Part shown: positions 37,313 through 46,004 of the stretch, one piece after another
Layout of the letters: every line of letters begins with the position of its first letter
Position numbering within the stretch: the stretch's first letter is position 1
DNA from: Sphingomonas trueperi
GTDB taxonomy: Bacteria; Pseudomonadota; Alphaproteobacteria; Sphingomonadales; Sphingomonadaceae
Assembly: GCF_011927635.1 (NCBI RefSeq)
Contig: NZ_JAATJB010000007.1
Location: forward strand, 1-64,000
Direction: 5' to 3'
DNA: 64,000 nt
Notes under the pieces: generated by a model
Databases searched by the model: none
What the model saw: only the letters and a program-made list of their open reading frames with translations
What the model was told of the DNA's origin: nothing
Program-made: the position numbers and the translations under genes

Positions 37313-37935
37313 CGTCGAAGCCCATTCGCATCTTGGTGGCAGACGACCATGTGCTGCTGCGACAGGGTATCGCGGGAATAGTTGCGCCTGAGCCCGATCT
37401 CGAAATAGTCGGAGAAGCGGCAAACGGTGCGGAGGCGGTCGCGGCATTCGAGCGGATGCGACCCGACATCACGCTGATGGACCTGCAGATGCCGATTCTG
37501 CCTGGAATCGAGGCGATCAGCCGGATCCGTGACCTTGCGCCCAATGCGCGCATCATCGTCCTGACCACCTATCCCGGCGATGTTCAGGCGGTAAAAGCGC
37601 TGAAGGCCGGAGCGTACGGATACCTCCTCAAAAGTTCTCTGATCGACGAACTGCTGACCGCGATCCGGACCGTACATGGCGGCCGCCGGTTCATCCCCGC
37701 GGACGTCGCCCAGGAAATCGCGCTACATTCCGCCGAAGAGCCGCTCAGCGATCGCGAGGTCGAAATTCTCACCCTTGTGTCCGCAGGCAAAGCAAACAAG
37801 CTCGTGGCCCATGAGCTACGCGTCTCCGAACAAACCGTGAAAGCGCATCTGCGCACGATCTTTCAGAAGTTGGGCGTCAGCGATCGAACCCAGGCGGTGA
37901 CGACCGCGCTCAGGCGAGGGATCATCAACCTTTGA
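37309..37935 (+). CDS. NarL/FixJ-family response regulator
   Basis: This 208-residue regulator has an intact receiver (RILVADDHVLLRQG; phospho-Asp in ITLMDLQMP; Thr in IVLTTYP; Lys in YLLKSS) and a LuxR-type helix-turn-helix (LSDREVEILTLVSAGKANK ... VSEQTVKAHLRTIFQKLGV). It should bind DNA after phosphorylation, but its coupled kinase is a fragment, so it must rely on another kinase or a small phosphodonor. It lies directly upstream of the RiPP operon on the same strand, 500 bases away, and could regulate it; this is inference from position only. Confidence 0.9.
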   Translation: MTSKPIRILVADDHVLLRQGIAGIVAPEPDLEIVGEAANGAEAVAAFERMRPDITLMDLQMPILPGIEAISRIRDLAPNARIIVLTTYPGDVQAVKALKAGAYGYLLKSSLIDELLTAIRTVHGGRRFIPADVAQEIALHSAEEPLSDREVEILTLVSAGKANKLVAHELRVSEQTVKAHLRTIFQKLGVSDRTQAVTTALRRGIINL

Positions 37936-38435
37936 CGCCACCGCCGCTTGGAATAGCCGCATTGCGCTGCCAGCTACGGACGGCACCGCCACGCGCGAAA
38001 GAGGGCGGCACGGCACTCTCCCCATAGCGCAGCGGCGCGAGCGACGTTGCGAACGCTTCGGCCCAGCCTCCTCTCAGCCGCCCTCTTCCGACGCAAGGGC
38101 GTCCGGTATCTTGCGCCAAGCGATGATCGCACCACAACCCCGCTTCGGCAAAAGCATCAAATTCGCCGGCACGGCCGCATGGTTCTTGCGGCGCACGCTT
38201 CGCAAATCCAACGAATGATTAGTTCCACTCGGACACAATCAACTTGACTCTCCTTTTCCTCGTAAATACCCTTCCACACAAACATAGCAAGAATCATTGT
38301 CATATCACTTGTCTGTCAAAAAATTGCCAGACTGTGATGCGCTGCGTACAAATCGGTCGCCCGTTTTAATGCCGCATTTCTCGCACATTTACAGATATTA
38401 TCCGTAAAAGCGAAATACTCGGTCGGGGCGTCAGG
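37936..38435. promoter_or_regulatory. Control region of the plus-strand RiPP operon
   Basis: No gene is seen in these 500 bases. The last 220 (38215-38435) are strikingly AT-rich against the rest of the window, which fits a foreign or highly regulated promoter. A possible promoter lies at 38244-38272. Confidence 0.45.
38244..38272 (+). promoter_or_regulatory. Possible sigma-70 promoter of the RiPP operon
   Basis: TTGACT and TACCCT are separated by 17 bases, 164 bases before the arginase-like gene. The -35 box is good and the -10 box weak. No other pair upstream looked better. Confidence 0.35.
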
Positions 38436-39746
38436 ATGAATCCCTTGGCAGATATGGTCGATACCGTGTTCGTGACCGTGCCCGGGTTGCGCATTATCGA
38501 TAGAGGCGAGACGATTTCGGTAGCCAATCTGGCGGCGGGCACCGAGAAGAGCTTCCACCGGGATATAGTGGAACTTCTCGAATTTTTCGCGCGACCCAGG
38601 CCGCTTCATGAATGGTTCGGACGGGCGCAGGCTCAGGCGCGAGACGTGCCGACGGCGATCCGCCACGCGCTGCTGGTGGCGGCGGACCAGCTACTCACCC
38701 AGACCGCCGCCGCAATTGGCGGTCCGCTGACCCTGTCGAAACTCCTCGAACCGGGAAGCAAGCCCGACATCGTCCTCTTCGGCGCGCCGACCGATGTCGC
38801 ATCGAGCGGTCGCGGTGGTGCACGTGCAGGCCCGTCCGAGATACGCCGCCACGCGCAGGTCCCGTTTGCCGCGCCTTCCGCGGCGGCTGGCAAGGACCGC
38901 GTCTGTCTCGATTTCGAGATGCGTCGATCCTATGCTGCCTCGCTTCCATCGGTCGGGGATCTTGGCGACGTCGCGGGACTGGTCGGCGAAGGCATCGCCA
39001 GCTATGGGCCGCGCCTCTCGCTGTTGAGCGAGATCCTCCTGTCGCAGGGCTGCGTGCCGGCGATGCTCGGCGGGGATCATTCCTGCACCGCCTTCGCGAT
39101 CGAGGCGCATCTTCGCCACTGGCCGGCGCTGGGCATTCTCCATTTCGACGCGCATCACGATCTCTGGCCGCCCGCGGGCGCACAATTTCACTATGTCACG
39201 CACGCCAACGTGTTCCACCGCGCGCTGGCACGGCCGAACCTGCGCGTGTTGCGGCAGTTCGGGCTGCGCACGTTCGAAACGGCCGCTGCCGCCAGCCTGC
39301 ACCACGACCCTCGAGTCGATTATGTCAGTGCGCGCGAGCTGCGACAGCTTTCGACGGATGCGGTTTTCGCCGGCCTGCCGCGGGACATTCCCTATTATCT
39401 GAGCTTCGACATCGACTGCATCGACCCGATCCATGCGCCGGAGACGGGCACCCCCCTCCCCGGCGGCATCAGCTATCACCAGGCACTCGACCTGGTGGAC
39501 GCGGCGGCACAGCGATTCCGGCTGGTCGGCTGGGACATCGTCGAGGTGGGCCAGTCCGAGCGCGCGACCAACGGCGCCGCACTTTGCGCTGCGGGGCTGC
39601 TGCGCCGGTTGCTGCTTGCCGGCGTGCCCTTCGATCCCCTCGCCTCCTATACGCGGCGAACGACCGGTCCGGCGGAGGGGGCGACGGGAAGGACGGCGCC
39701 CACTGCGACGTCGGTACCGTCGTTGGAGCCTGCCGACCATGCATAG
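38436..39746 (+). CDS. Arginase/agmatinase-family enzyme with N-terminal extra domain
   Basis: This 436-residue protein carries a complete ureohydrolase domain (about 110-410) with all manganese ligands: His215 (GGDHS), Asp238, His240 and Asp242 (FDAHHD), Asp325 and Asp327 (SFDIDCID). It should release urea from a guanidino group. The first 100 residues are extra for this family; strands LRIIDRGETISVAN followed by helices suggest a small winged-helix-like domain, as in peptide-binding RRE domains of RiPP enzymes. In landornamide biosynthesis the arginase OspR makes ornithine from Arg in a peptide. By analogy I propose a peptide arginase; the Arg in the second precursor's core would be its target. 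It starts the ten-gene operon. Confidence 0.85.
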   Translation: MNPLADMVDTVFVTVPGLRIIDRGETISVANLAAGTEKSFHRDIVELLEFFARPRPLHEWFGRAQAQARDVPTAIRHALLVAADQLLTQTAAAIGGPLTLSKLLEPGSKPDIVLFGAPTDVASSGRGGARAGPSEIRRHAQVPFAAPSAAAGKDRVCLDFEMRRSYAASLPSVGDLGDVAGLVGEGIASYGPRLSLLSEILLSQGCVPAMLGGDHSCTAFAIEAHLRHWPALGILHFDAHHDLWPPAGAQFHYVTHANVFHRALARPNLRVLRQFGLRTFETAAAASLHHDPRVDYVSARELRQLSTDAVFAGLPRDIPYYLSFDIDCIDPIHAPETGTPLPGGISYHQALDLVDAAAQRFRLVGWDIVEVGQSERATNGAALCAAGLLRRLLLAGVPFDPLASYTRRTTGPAEGATGRTAPTATSVPSLEPADHA

Positions 39747-40788
39747 CCTGACCGCAGACCCCGTCGTCGAGCAGGGCAGCCTTGCCGCCGCGTTCGACCA
39801 GATCGCGCCGCTGCTGCCACCGCTGCTGATGTCCCCCACCAGCTTCGACCATAGCCGGCGGGTCGGCGCGCTGTTCCCGCTCCACGCCGTCCAGTTCTTC
39901 GGGTTCGAATGCCGCCTGGGGGAAGGCGCCGCGCAGTCGACCGATTGCGCGCTGAACCTTTCCCCGAAAGGGGCACGGCTGCTGGCCGCCGATGCGATCG
40001 GCTCGGGCACCGGCACCTGGCAACGCATCGGCCGTTTCTATCGGCATTGGCAGCAAACCCATGCCGATCCCTTTGCCGATGCCGCCTCGACCTGGCTGGA
40101 ATTCGATGCGGGCGAGGCGGATCCCGCGCCGAACCTGCTGTTCGGCTATTGGCCCGACGAGCCGCAGACGGCGCGCCCCTGGGAGTGGATGCAGCACACG
40201 CTGTTCCCCGAACTGTTCGACGGCGCGTACAGTGCGGCGCTGCACGACAGCCTCGATCGCGCCTTCCGCGCCTGCCCGGCGGGCACCGGGGATTTCCAGA
40301 TCGGGGTGATGCTGAGCCGGCCGATCCAGGCGGTTCGCCTGTGCATCTTCGACCTGCCGCTCGCCGCCGTGCCGGCCTATCTCGATGCGATCGGCTGGGC
40401 CGGGGATCGCGCCGCGCTCGACCATTGGCTGGCGGCGCTGGCGCCACATTGCGATTTCATCGGCCTGCACTTCGACATCGCCGCACAGGTGTTTCCGCAT
40501 ATCGGCATCGAGCCGAACTTCCGCTCGGGAAGCTGGTCGCGCCAGCCGCATCGCGAAGGTCGCTGGGCGGGGATCTGGCAGGCGCTGTCCGACGGCGGCG
40601 TGCTCACGCCCGCCAAGCATGCGGCGCTGCTCGACTGGACCGGGCATCAGCACGTCGTGCTGGACGGGGTGCCGCGGTTGCTGCTGCGCGGGCTGAGCCA
40701 TGTCAAGCTGGTGCTGGCCGGGGATGGCCGCGCCCAGGCCAAGGGCTATTTCGGCATCGCGCTGCGCGACGTGGAGCAGGGCGGATGA
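39739..40788 (+). CDS. Unrecognised protein in the RiPP operon
   Basis: I do not recognise this 349-residue soluble protein. It has no signal peptide or membrane segment. It is rich in Trp and aromatic clusters (for example HAVQFFGFECRLG near 48 and PWEWMQHTLFPELFDG near 148), and the stretch HCDFIGLHFDIAAQVFPHIG is noticeable. It overlaps the arginase-like gene by eight bases and the toroid gene by four, so it is produced with them. I have a vague memory of similar proteins near peptide clusters, but cannot confirm it. Possible roles are a peptide-modifying enzyme or a scaffold; none is supported by motifs. Confidence 0.75.
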   Translation: MHSLTADPVVEQGSLAAAFDQIAPLLPPLLMSPTSFDHSRRVGALFPLHAVQFFGFECRLGEGAAQSTDCALNLSPKGARLLAADAIGSGTGTWQRIGRFYRHWQQTHADPFADAASTWLEFDAGEADPAPNLLFGYWPDEPQTARPWEWMQHTLFPELFDGAYSAALHDSLDRAFRACPAGTGDFQIGVMLSRPIQAVRLCIFDLPLAAVPAYLDAIGWAGDRAALDHWLAALAPHCDFIGLHFDIAAQVFPHIGIEPNFRSGSWSRQPHREGRWAGIWQALSDGGVLTPAKHAALLDWTGHQHVVLDGVPRLLLRGLSHVKLVLAGDGRAQAKGYFGIALRDVEQGG

Positions 40789-41861
40789 CGGCGCTGCTCG
40801 ATCGGCAGGCGGACATCGGCGCCGCCGCAGCGCGTACCGTGGATTTCCTGCTGGCGCGGCAGGATCCAGGCGGCAGCTGGCGCGACTTCCTGCTGCCCGC
40901 GGGTCTCAGCGACAGCTGGGTAACCGCCTATACGGCCGAAGCCCTGCTCGGCGACGGAGAGGATACGGCACCGCGCGCCGCGGCGGAGCGAGCCTGGCGA
41001 TTCCTGCGGGAACACAGCCTGCCAGAAGGCGGCTGGAGCTATAACCCAGGCGTCCCTGGCGATGCCGATAGCAGCCTCTGGGCCCTCCGCCTGGCCGATG
41101 GGCTGGCGCAGGCGGAATCGCCGGCGGCGCAGCGCGGCTTTGCGTTCCTGGCGCGCCATGTCCGGCCCGATGGCGGACTGGCCACCTATGCCGATCCCGC
41201 CGCCATTCGCGGCTATGTCGGCCTGCCCGCCTTCATTTCCTTTGACGGCTGGACGCAGTCGCACGCCTGCGTTTCCGCCGCCGGCGCGCACCTTGCTCCG
41301 CATGCGGATACGCTCGCCCCCTATCTGCTGGACCGGCAGGCGGACGATGGCAGCTGGCCCGCCTATTTCTGGTTCGACCGCGAATATGCCACGAGCGAGG
41401 CGGTGCGGGCACTGGCCAAGCTGGACGCCACGGCCCACCGCCCGGCGATCGAGCGCGCGACCGGCTGGCTGATCCGCCGGGCCTCGCTGTTGGCGGCGGC
41501 GCAGGGCGCGATCCGTCCGGCCTTTGCCCTTGCCTGCGCCACCCATGCGCTCGCGGAAGCATCCGATCAGGCGGACGCGCGCCGTGCCGCCCGCGCCGGT
41601 GCCGCTGCGCTCGCCGCGTGGCAGCGAGACAGTGGCGGATGGGGGCCGACCGCCCGGCTGCGGGTGCCCCCGCCGCACGCGATCGACCCGCCCGAGGACG
41701 TCCGTTGGACGCGCTGGCAAGGCATGCCCGCGGACCCACCGGCATCGCTGGAGGGGCTCGCCGCGACCTTTACCAATTTCAGCCCGGACCATCGCGGCAT
41801 TTTCGGCGCGGCGACGGCGCTGCGCGCGCTGCGGGCGGTCACCAAGGGAGCAGCCGCGTGA
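40785..41861 (+). CDS. Squalene-cyclase-like alpha/alpha-toroid protein
   Basis: This 358-residue protein consists of repeats like those of prenyltransferase/squalene-hopene cyclases, with QW-like motifs: LARQDPGGSWRD (about 23-34), EGGWSYNPG, RPDGGLATY, DRQADDGSWPAY and QRDSGGWGPTA. These form an (alpha/alpha)6 barrel. At 358 residues it is half a full cyclase and lacks the DxDD acid motif, so terpene cyclisation is unlikely. Such single-barrel proteins occur in RiPP clusters and may bind or modify a peptide. Its start overlaps the previous stop (ATGA). Confidence 0.75.
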   Translation: MTALLDRQADIGAAAARTVDFLLARQDPGGSWRDFLLPAGLSDSWVTAYTAEALLGDGEDTAPRAAAERAWRFLREHSLPEGGWSYNPGVPGDADSSLWALRLADGLAQAESPAAQRGFAFLARHVRPDGGLATYADPAAIRGYVGLPAFISFDGWTQSHACVSAAGAHLAPHADTLAPYLLDRQADDGSWPAYFWFDREYATSEAVRALAKLDATAHRPAIERATGWLIRRASLLAAAQGAIRPAFALACATHALAEASDQADARRAARAGAAALAAWQRDSGGWGPTARLRVPPPHAIDPPEDVRWTRWQGMPADPPASLEGLAATFTNFSPDHRGIFGAATALRALRAVTKGAAA

Positions 41862-42661
41862 CTGCCGCGACGCTGCTCACGCGCGCGACCGACACGCTCG
41901 AGATCGGCACCTTCGTCGATCAGGGCCATTGCATGCTGCCCGGTGCCGCGCCGCGCGAGGCCGTTCTCGCCGCAGCAGCACCGCTTCGTGCCTATGTCGC
42001 CCAATGTCATGCCGAGCTCAACGGGTTTGAGCGGTCGCTGGGGGCAAGCGCGACCCGCACGGTGTTCAGCCTCGCCGCCGCGCCGGCGGCGGTGCGCAGC
42101 CTGGTCTGCGCGCCCGTGCTGGGCAGGATCGCCGCGCAGGCGCTGGGGGCGCCGGCGGTGCGCGTGCTCCACTTCAACGGCTTCTACAAGCCGGCCGGGG
42201 GCATGGCGACGCCCTGGCACCAGGACATGGGCTATATCCCCCTCGCCTGCGATGCCGTGGTGACGCTGTGGCTGCCGCTGGTGCCGGTTGGCGAGGACAG
42301 CGGCGCGCTGACCTTTGCCAGCGGTTCGCATCGCGCGGGGCCGATCGACCTCGCCGGCATCGAGACCCGCTATCCGCTTTTCACCAATCCGCCGATGCAG
42401 CCCGGCGACGTCTCGCTGCACAGCGGCTGGACCGCGCATCGCTCCGCGCCGAACCGGTCCGACCATCCCCGCGAGGCGCTGGCGATCAGCTATTTCCCCG
42501 ATGGCGCGCTGGTCCGATCGGCCGAAGGCGGCCCGCCGATGATGGCGAGCCTGCTGGCAGCGGCACTGGGCGGCCTGGAACCCGGTGCGCCTGCCCGCGG
42601 CGACGCGGTTCCCCTGGTCTATCGCGACCCCGATATCGAAGCTGGAGGAGTGAGATCATGA
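41858..42661 (+). CDS. PhyH-family Fe(II)/2-oxoglutarate oxygenase (1)
   Basis: This 267-residue protein is a phytanoyl-CoA-hydroxylase-like dioxygenase. Iron ligands are His121 and Asp123 (PWHQD) and His194 (TAHRSAPNRS); Arg205 should bind 2-oxoglutarate. It should hydroxylate an unactivated C-H bond. Start is a GTG overlapping the previous stop (GTGA) with GGGAG upstream. It sits between the toroid gene and a second PhyH gene, so a peptide substrate is likely. Confidence 0.85.
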   Translation: MTAATLLTRATDTLEIGTFVDQGHCMLPGAAPREAVLAAAAPLRAYVAQCHAELNGFERSLGASATRTVFSLAAAPAAVRSLVCAPVLGRIAAQALGAPAVRVLHFNGFYKPAGGMATPWHQDMGYIPLACDAVVTLWLPLVPVGEDSGALTFASGSHRAGPIDLAGIETRYPLFTNPPMQPGDVSLHSGWTAHRSAPNRSDHPREALAISYFPDGALVRSAEGGPPMMASLLAAALGGLEPGAPARGDAVPLVYRDPDIEAGGVRS

Positions 42662-43524
42662 CGCTGCTCGTGGACCCGCCGCCCCTCGACGGCACGTTCG
42701 CCCTCGCGCCCGAGACGATCGCCAGCTTCCAAAGGGATGGCCATGTCCTGCTCCGCAACGTGCTCACGCCCGACGAGATCGCCGCCTATCGCCCCGCGCT
42801 GAAAGCGGCCGTCGCCCGCTCGAACGACGACCAGCACGCGATGGAGCAGAAGGTCGCCGGCAATGGCAAGAACTGGATGTTCGTCAACAATCTGTGGACG
42901 CTCGATCCGGTCGCGCGGCTGTTCGTGCTGGCGCCGCGGCTGGGGGAGATCGCCGCCGACCTGATGGGTGTCGATGCCGTCCGGCTTTTCCGCGACCAGA
43001 GCTATTTCAAGGGGCCGGGCGGCGCCAACACGCCGTGGCACCAGGACGCCTATTTCATGCCGCTCGATACCGATCAGATCGTCACCATGTGGATCCCGCT
43101 GACCGACATCGTGCCCGAACTGGCGCCGATGAGCTATGTCACCGGCTCGCATCGCCACGGCTTCATCGCGCCCTCGACCGGCGACGACGAAGCGATGGAC
43201 GCGTTCGAGGCGGACATGCGCGCGCGGGGGCTTGCGATCCACAATTACGGCCGGCTCGACGCGGGGGACATCGCCGTGCACTCGGCCTGGACGATGCACA
43301 GTTCGCGCTCGAACACCGCCGAGCAGCTTCGCGAGGCGATCGTGATCGTGTTCTTCGCCGATGGCGCAAGGCTGGCAGCCGAGCGGCCGATGACCCGCGA
43401 TGCCCCGCCGCAGGACTTTTTCGCGCGCCTGATCCGCAAGCAGAACCGCGACACGTCGCTACCCGGCCTCGCGCCGGGCGAGATCGCCGCCGGCCCGATG
43501 ACGCCGCTGGTGTTCGCGCGCTGA
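42658..43524 (+). CDS. PhyH-family Fe(II)/2-oxoglutarate oxygenase (2)
   Basis: This 288-residue dioxygenase has the same fold as its two paralogues in the operon, with His128 and Asp130 (PWHQD), His214 (TMHSSRSNT) and Arg225. It is not a near-identical duplicate of the 41858-42661 protein: outside the metal-site segments I see little similarity, so the two probably act at different positions. The ATG overlaps the previous stop. It should hydroxylate a residue of the precursor or a free substrate. Confidence 0.85.
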   Translation: MTLLVDPPPLDGTFALAPETIASFQRDGHVLLRNVLTPDEIAAYRPALKAAVARSNDDQHAMEQKVAGNGKNWMFVNNLWTLDPVARLFVLAPRLGEIAADLMGVDAVRLFRDQSYFKGPGGANTPWHQDAYFMPLDTDQIVTMWIPLTDIVPELAPMSYVTGSHRHGFIAPSTGDDEAMDAFEADMRARGLAIHNYGRLDAGDIAVHSAWTMHSSRSNTAEQLREAIVIVFFADGARLAAERPMTRDAPPQDFFARLIRKQNRDTSLPGLAPGEIAAGPMTPLVFAR

Positions 43525-43559
43525 ACGCAATCCGGACCATCCATAAGAGGCACTCCGAC

Positions 43560-44792
43560 ATGAAGCTGGCCGCAACCGCTGCGCCCCATCTCCCCGCTCC
43601 GGCGGAGGCCGAGCCTTGCGCGCCCGAAGCGCTGCGCTTCGACGACCTGATCTTTCCGCTGTCCCGCGACGCATTCCTCGCCGACTATTGGGAGCGCAAG
43701 CCGTATGTCGCGCCGGCCCGATCGGCGAACATGTTTCGCGCGCTCTTCTCCAGCCGCGACGTCGACACCTTCATCCATTACCAGCGGCCCGAGCCCGGCA
43801 GCATCGACCTGGTCAGCGACGAAGGGTTCGTCCGCGACAATTTCCTCAACGCCGACGGCACCGCCAACCTCAATCTCGTCTACCAAAGCTATCTCAAGGG
43901 CAGCACGATCATCCTGAGCGGGCTGGAGATGCGCTGGCCGCCGCTCGCCACCTTCTGCCAGCAGCTCGAGGGCGACCTGAACCACCGGATAGGCGTCGCG
44001 GTGTACCTTACCCCGCCGCGCTCCAAGGGGGTGAAGCCGCATTTCGATACGCAGGAGGGATTTCTCGTCCAGGTCGACGGGACGAAGCGGTGGAAGGTCT
44101 ATGCCCCGCTGCAGGAAGCACCGAAAGTGGAGGGATCGTACACGCCGGTCGACCGCGCCCAGCTCGGCGAGCCGATCCTCGACACGGTCCTGTCCCCCGG
44201 CGCGGTCCTCTATATCCCGCGCGGCTTCCCACACGAAGGGGTGGCCGAAGACGATAGCCCGTCGCTCCACATCACGCTGGAAATCCATGTCCGCTCCTGG
44301 TTCGACCTGATGCACGATGCGCTCGCCGCGCTCGCCGATCGCGACACCCGGTATCGACGCTCGCTGCCGCTGGGCTTCCTGCACGATGACGCCGCCATGG
44401 AGGCGCTGCGCGAGCAGTTCGAAGGGTTCAAGCAGCACCTCCAGCAGGAAGCGACGCTCGACGATGCCGTCCACAAGCATGTCGAGCATCTGGTCGTGGA
44501 GCGCCCGCCGCTGCCCGACGGGCATTTCGCGGTGCTGTTCGAGCCGATCCAGCTCGGCACCCGCCTTGAGCGGCGATCCATCACGCTCGCGCGCCTGATC
44601 GAAACGGAAGCGCAGGCCGGGCTGCAATTCTCCGGCAACAGCATCCTCGGCCCGGCGAAGATCCGCCCGGCGCTGGCCTACATCGCCGCGAACCCGCGCT
44701 TCGCCGTGGCAGACCTGCCGAGCCTGGCCGATCGCGAGAAGCTGGTCCTGGCGCGTCGGCTGGTCGCCATCGGCCTGTTACGGCTGGCGTAA
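43560..44792 (+). CDS. JmjC/cupin Fe(II)/2-oxoglutarate oxygenase (1)
   Basis: This 410-residue protein resembles ribosomal-protein hydroxylases of the YcfD/ROXA/NO66 cupin group. The metal site is HFD (His161, Asp163) in GVKPHFDTQEGFLVQ and a distal His225 in PRGFPHEG. After the cupin comes a winged-helix-like C-terminal part (about 330-410), as in YcfD. Family members hydroxylate His or Arg side chains of proteins; here, a core-peptide residue is a plausible target. It begins 35 bases after the previous gene and is followed 3 bases later by a paralogue. Confidence 0.85.
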   Translation: MKLAATAAPHLPAPAEAEPCAPEALRFDDLIFPLSRDAFLADYWERKPYVAPARSANMFRALFSSRDVDTFIHYQRPEPGSIDLVSDEGFVRDNFLNADGTANLNLVYQSYLKGSTIILSGLEMRWPPLATFCQQLEGDLNHRIGVAVYLTPPRSKGVKPHFDTQEGFLVQVDGTKRWKVYAPLQEAPKVEGSYTPVDRAQLGEPILDTVLSPGAVLYIPRGFPHEGVAEDDSPSLHITLEIHVRSWFDLMHDALAALADRDTRYRRSLPLGFLHDDAAMEALREQFEGFKQHLQQEATLDDAVHKHVEHLVVERPPLPDGHFAVLFEPIQLGTRLERRSITLARLIETEAQAGLQFSGNSILGPAKIRPALAYIAANPRFAVADLPSLADREKLVLARRLVAIGLLRLA

Positions 44793-44795
44793 GCG

Positions 44796-46004
44796 ATGCT
44801 GCTGCTGGAACCCGAGCAGGATACGGCATCCCGACCGATCCTCGACAGCCTCACCGCGCCGATTTCCGCGCGCGCCTTTGTCGACGACTATTGGGAGCGC
44901 CGCTCCCTTGTCGTCCCGAGCGGTGATCCCGCGCGATTCACCCGTCTGTTCCGGCTGGAGGACATCGGGCGGCTTCTCCACTATCTGAAGCCCGCGCCGC
45001 CCGAGGGCATGCTGCTCGTCAAGGACAGCCAGCATTACGGGCAGCGCTGGACCAATGTCGACGGCACCCCGCGGCTCACCGCGGTGCGGGCGGCGCTCGG
45101 CGAAGGCTATTCGCTGATCGTCAACGGTATCGACAAGCTGTGGGAGCCCGTCGAGCGCTACGCAATGGCGTTGCAGGCCGAGCTGCAGCATCCGGTCGAC
45201 GTCAATCTCTATGTCACGCCCCCGGGTGCGCGCGCCTTTTCGCACCATTGGGACATCATGGACGTGTTCATCCTGCAGGTCTCCGGCAGCAAGGCCTGGC
45301 AGGTTCGCACGGCGGCGACGGACCGGCCGCTGCGCGACGAACACGCCCCGGTGACCGGAGAATTGCCGCCGCTGGTGTTCGACGGCGATCTCACCGCCGG
45401 GGGCATGCTCTACATCCCGCGCGGCCACGTCCATTCGGCCGCCGCGACCGACTGCATGTCGGTACATCTGAGCATCGGCGTCCATCCGAGGACATGGCTG
45501 GATCTCCTGCAGGCCGGGATCAAGGCGGCGCGCGCGGACGAGCGGCTGCGCGGGGCGCTACCGCCCGGCTATCTGGACGGCAGCGGGATCCGCGAGGAAT
45601 TCCGCGCGCTGGCCGCCGCCCTGCCCGCCTTGCTCGATCCCGATCGCGCGCTGGGGCAACTCGCCGAGGATTGGCTGGTCGAACGCGCGCCACCGCCCGG
45701 CGACGACTTCCTGCACGCGCCACCGGCGCTCGGCGAAGACACGATCGTCCGGGTGCGGGAGGGCATCGCCTGCCAGGTGTTCGAGGCAGCAGGCATGGCC
45801 TGCATCCGCTATTCGGGCGGGCGCATCGCCGGCCCGGCCAAGATCGGCCCGGCGCTCCACCATCTTTCCCGCCACCGCCGCGCCGCGATCCGCGACCTGG
45901 ATCCCGGGCTGAGCCTGCGGGAGGCGCAGGTGCTGGCGACGCGGCTGGTGCGCGAAGGCCTGCTCGAGGTCGAACCCGTCGCCGAGCACCGGTACGATGG
46001 CTGA
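44796..46004 (+). CDS. JmjC/cupin Fe(II)/2-oxoglutarate oxygenase (2)
   Basis: This 402-residue paralogue of the 43560-44792 protein keeps the metal triad His151-Trp-Asp153 (SHHWDIMDVF) and His213 (PRGHVHSA), and the same C-terminal ending (GGRIAGPAKIGPALH against GNSILGPAKIRPALA). Tandem duplication then divergence is the simplest origin. A second target residue or position is likely. Its stop overlaps the LanM start by eight bases, tying it to peptide dehydration. Confidence 0.85.
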   Translation: MLLLEPEQDTASRPILDSLTAPISARAFVDDYWERRSLVVPSGDPARFTRLFRLEDIGRLLHYLKPAPPEGMLLVKDSQHYGQRWTNVDGTPRLTAVRAALGEGYSLIVNGIDKLWEPVERYAMALQAELQHPVDVNLYVTPPGARAFSHHWDIMDVFILQVSGSKAWQVRTAATDRPLRDEHAPVTGELPPLVFDGDLTAGGMLYIPRGHVHSAAATDCMSVHLSIGVHPRTWLDLLQAGIKAARADERLRGALPPGYLDGSGIREEFRALAAALPALLDPDRALGQLAEDWLVERAPPPGDDFLHAPPALGEDTIVRVREGIACQVFEAAGMACIRYSGGRIAGPAKIGPALHHLSRHRRAAIRDLDPGLSLREAQVLATRLVREGLLEVEPVAEHRYDG

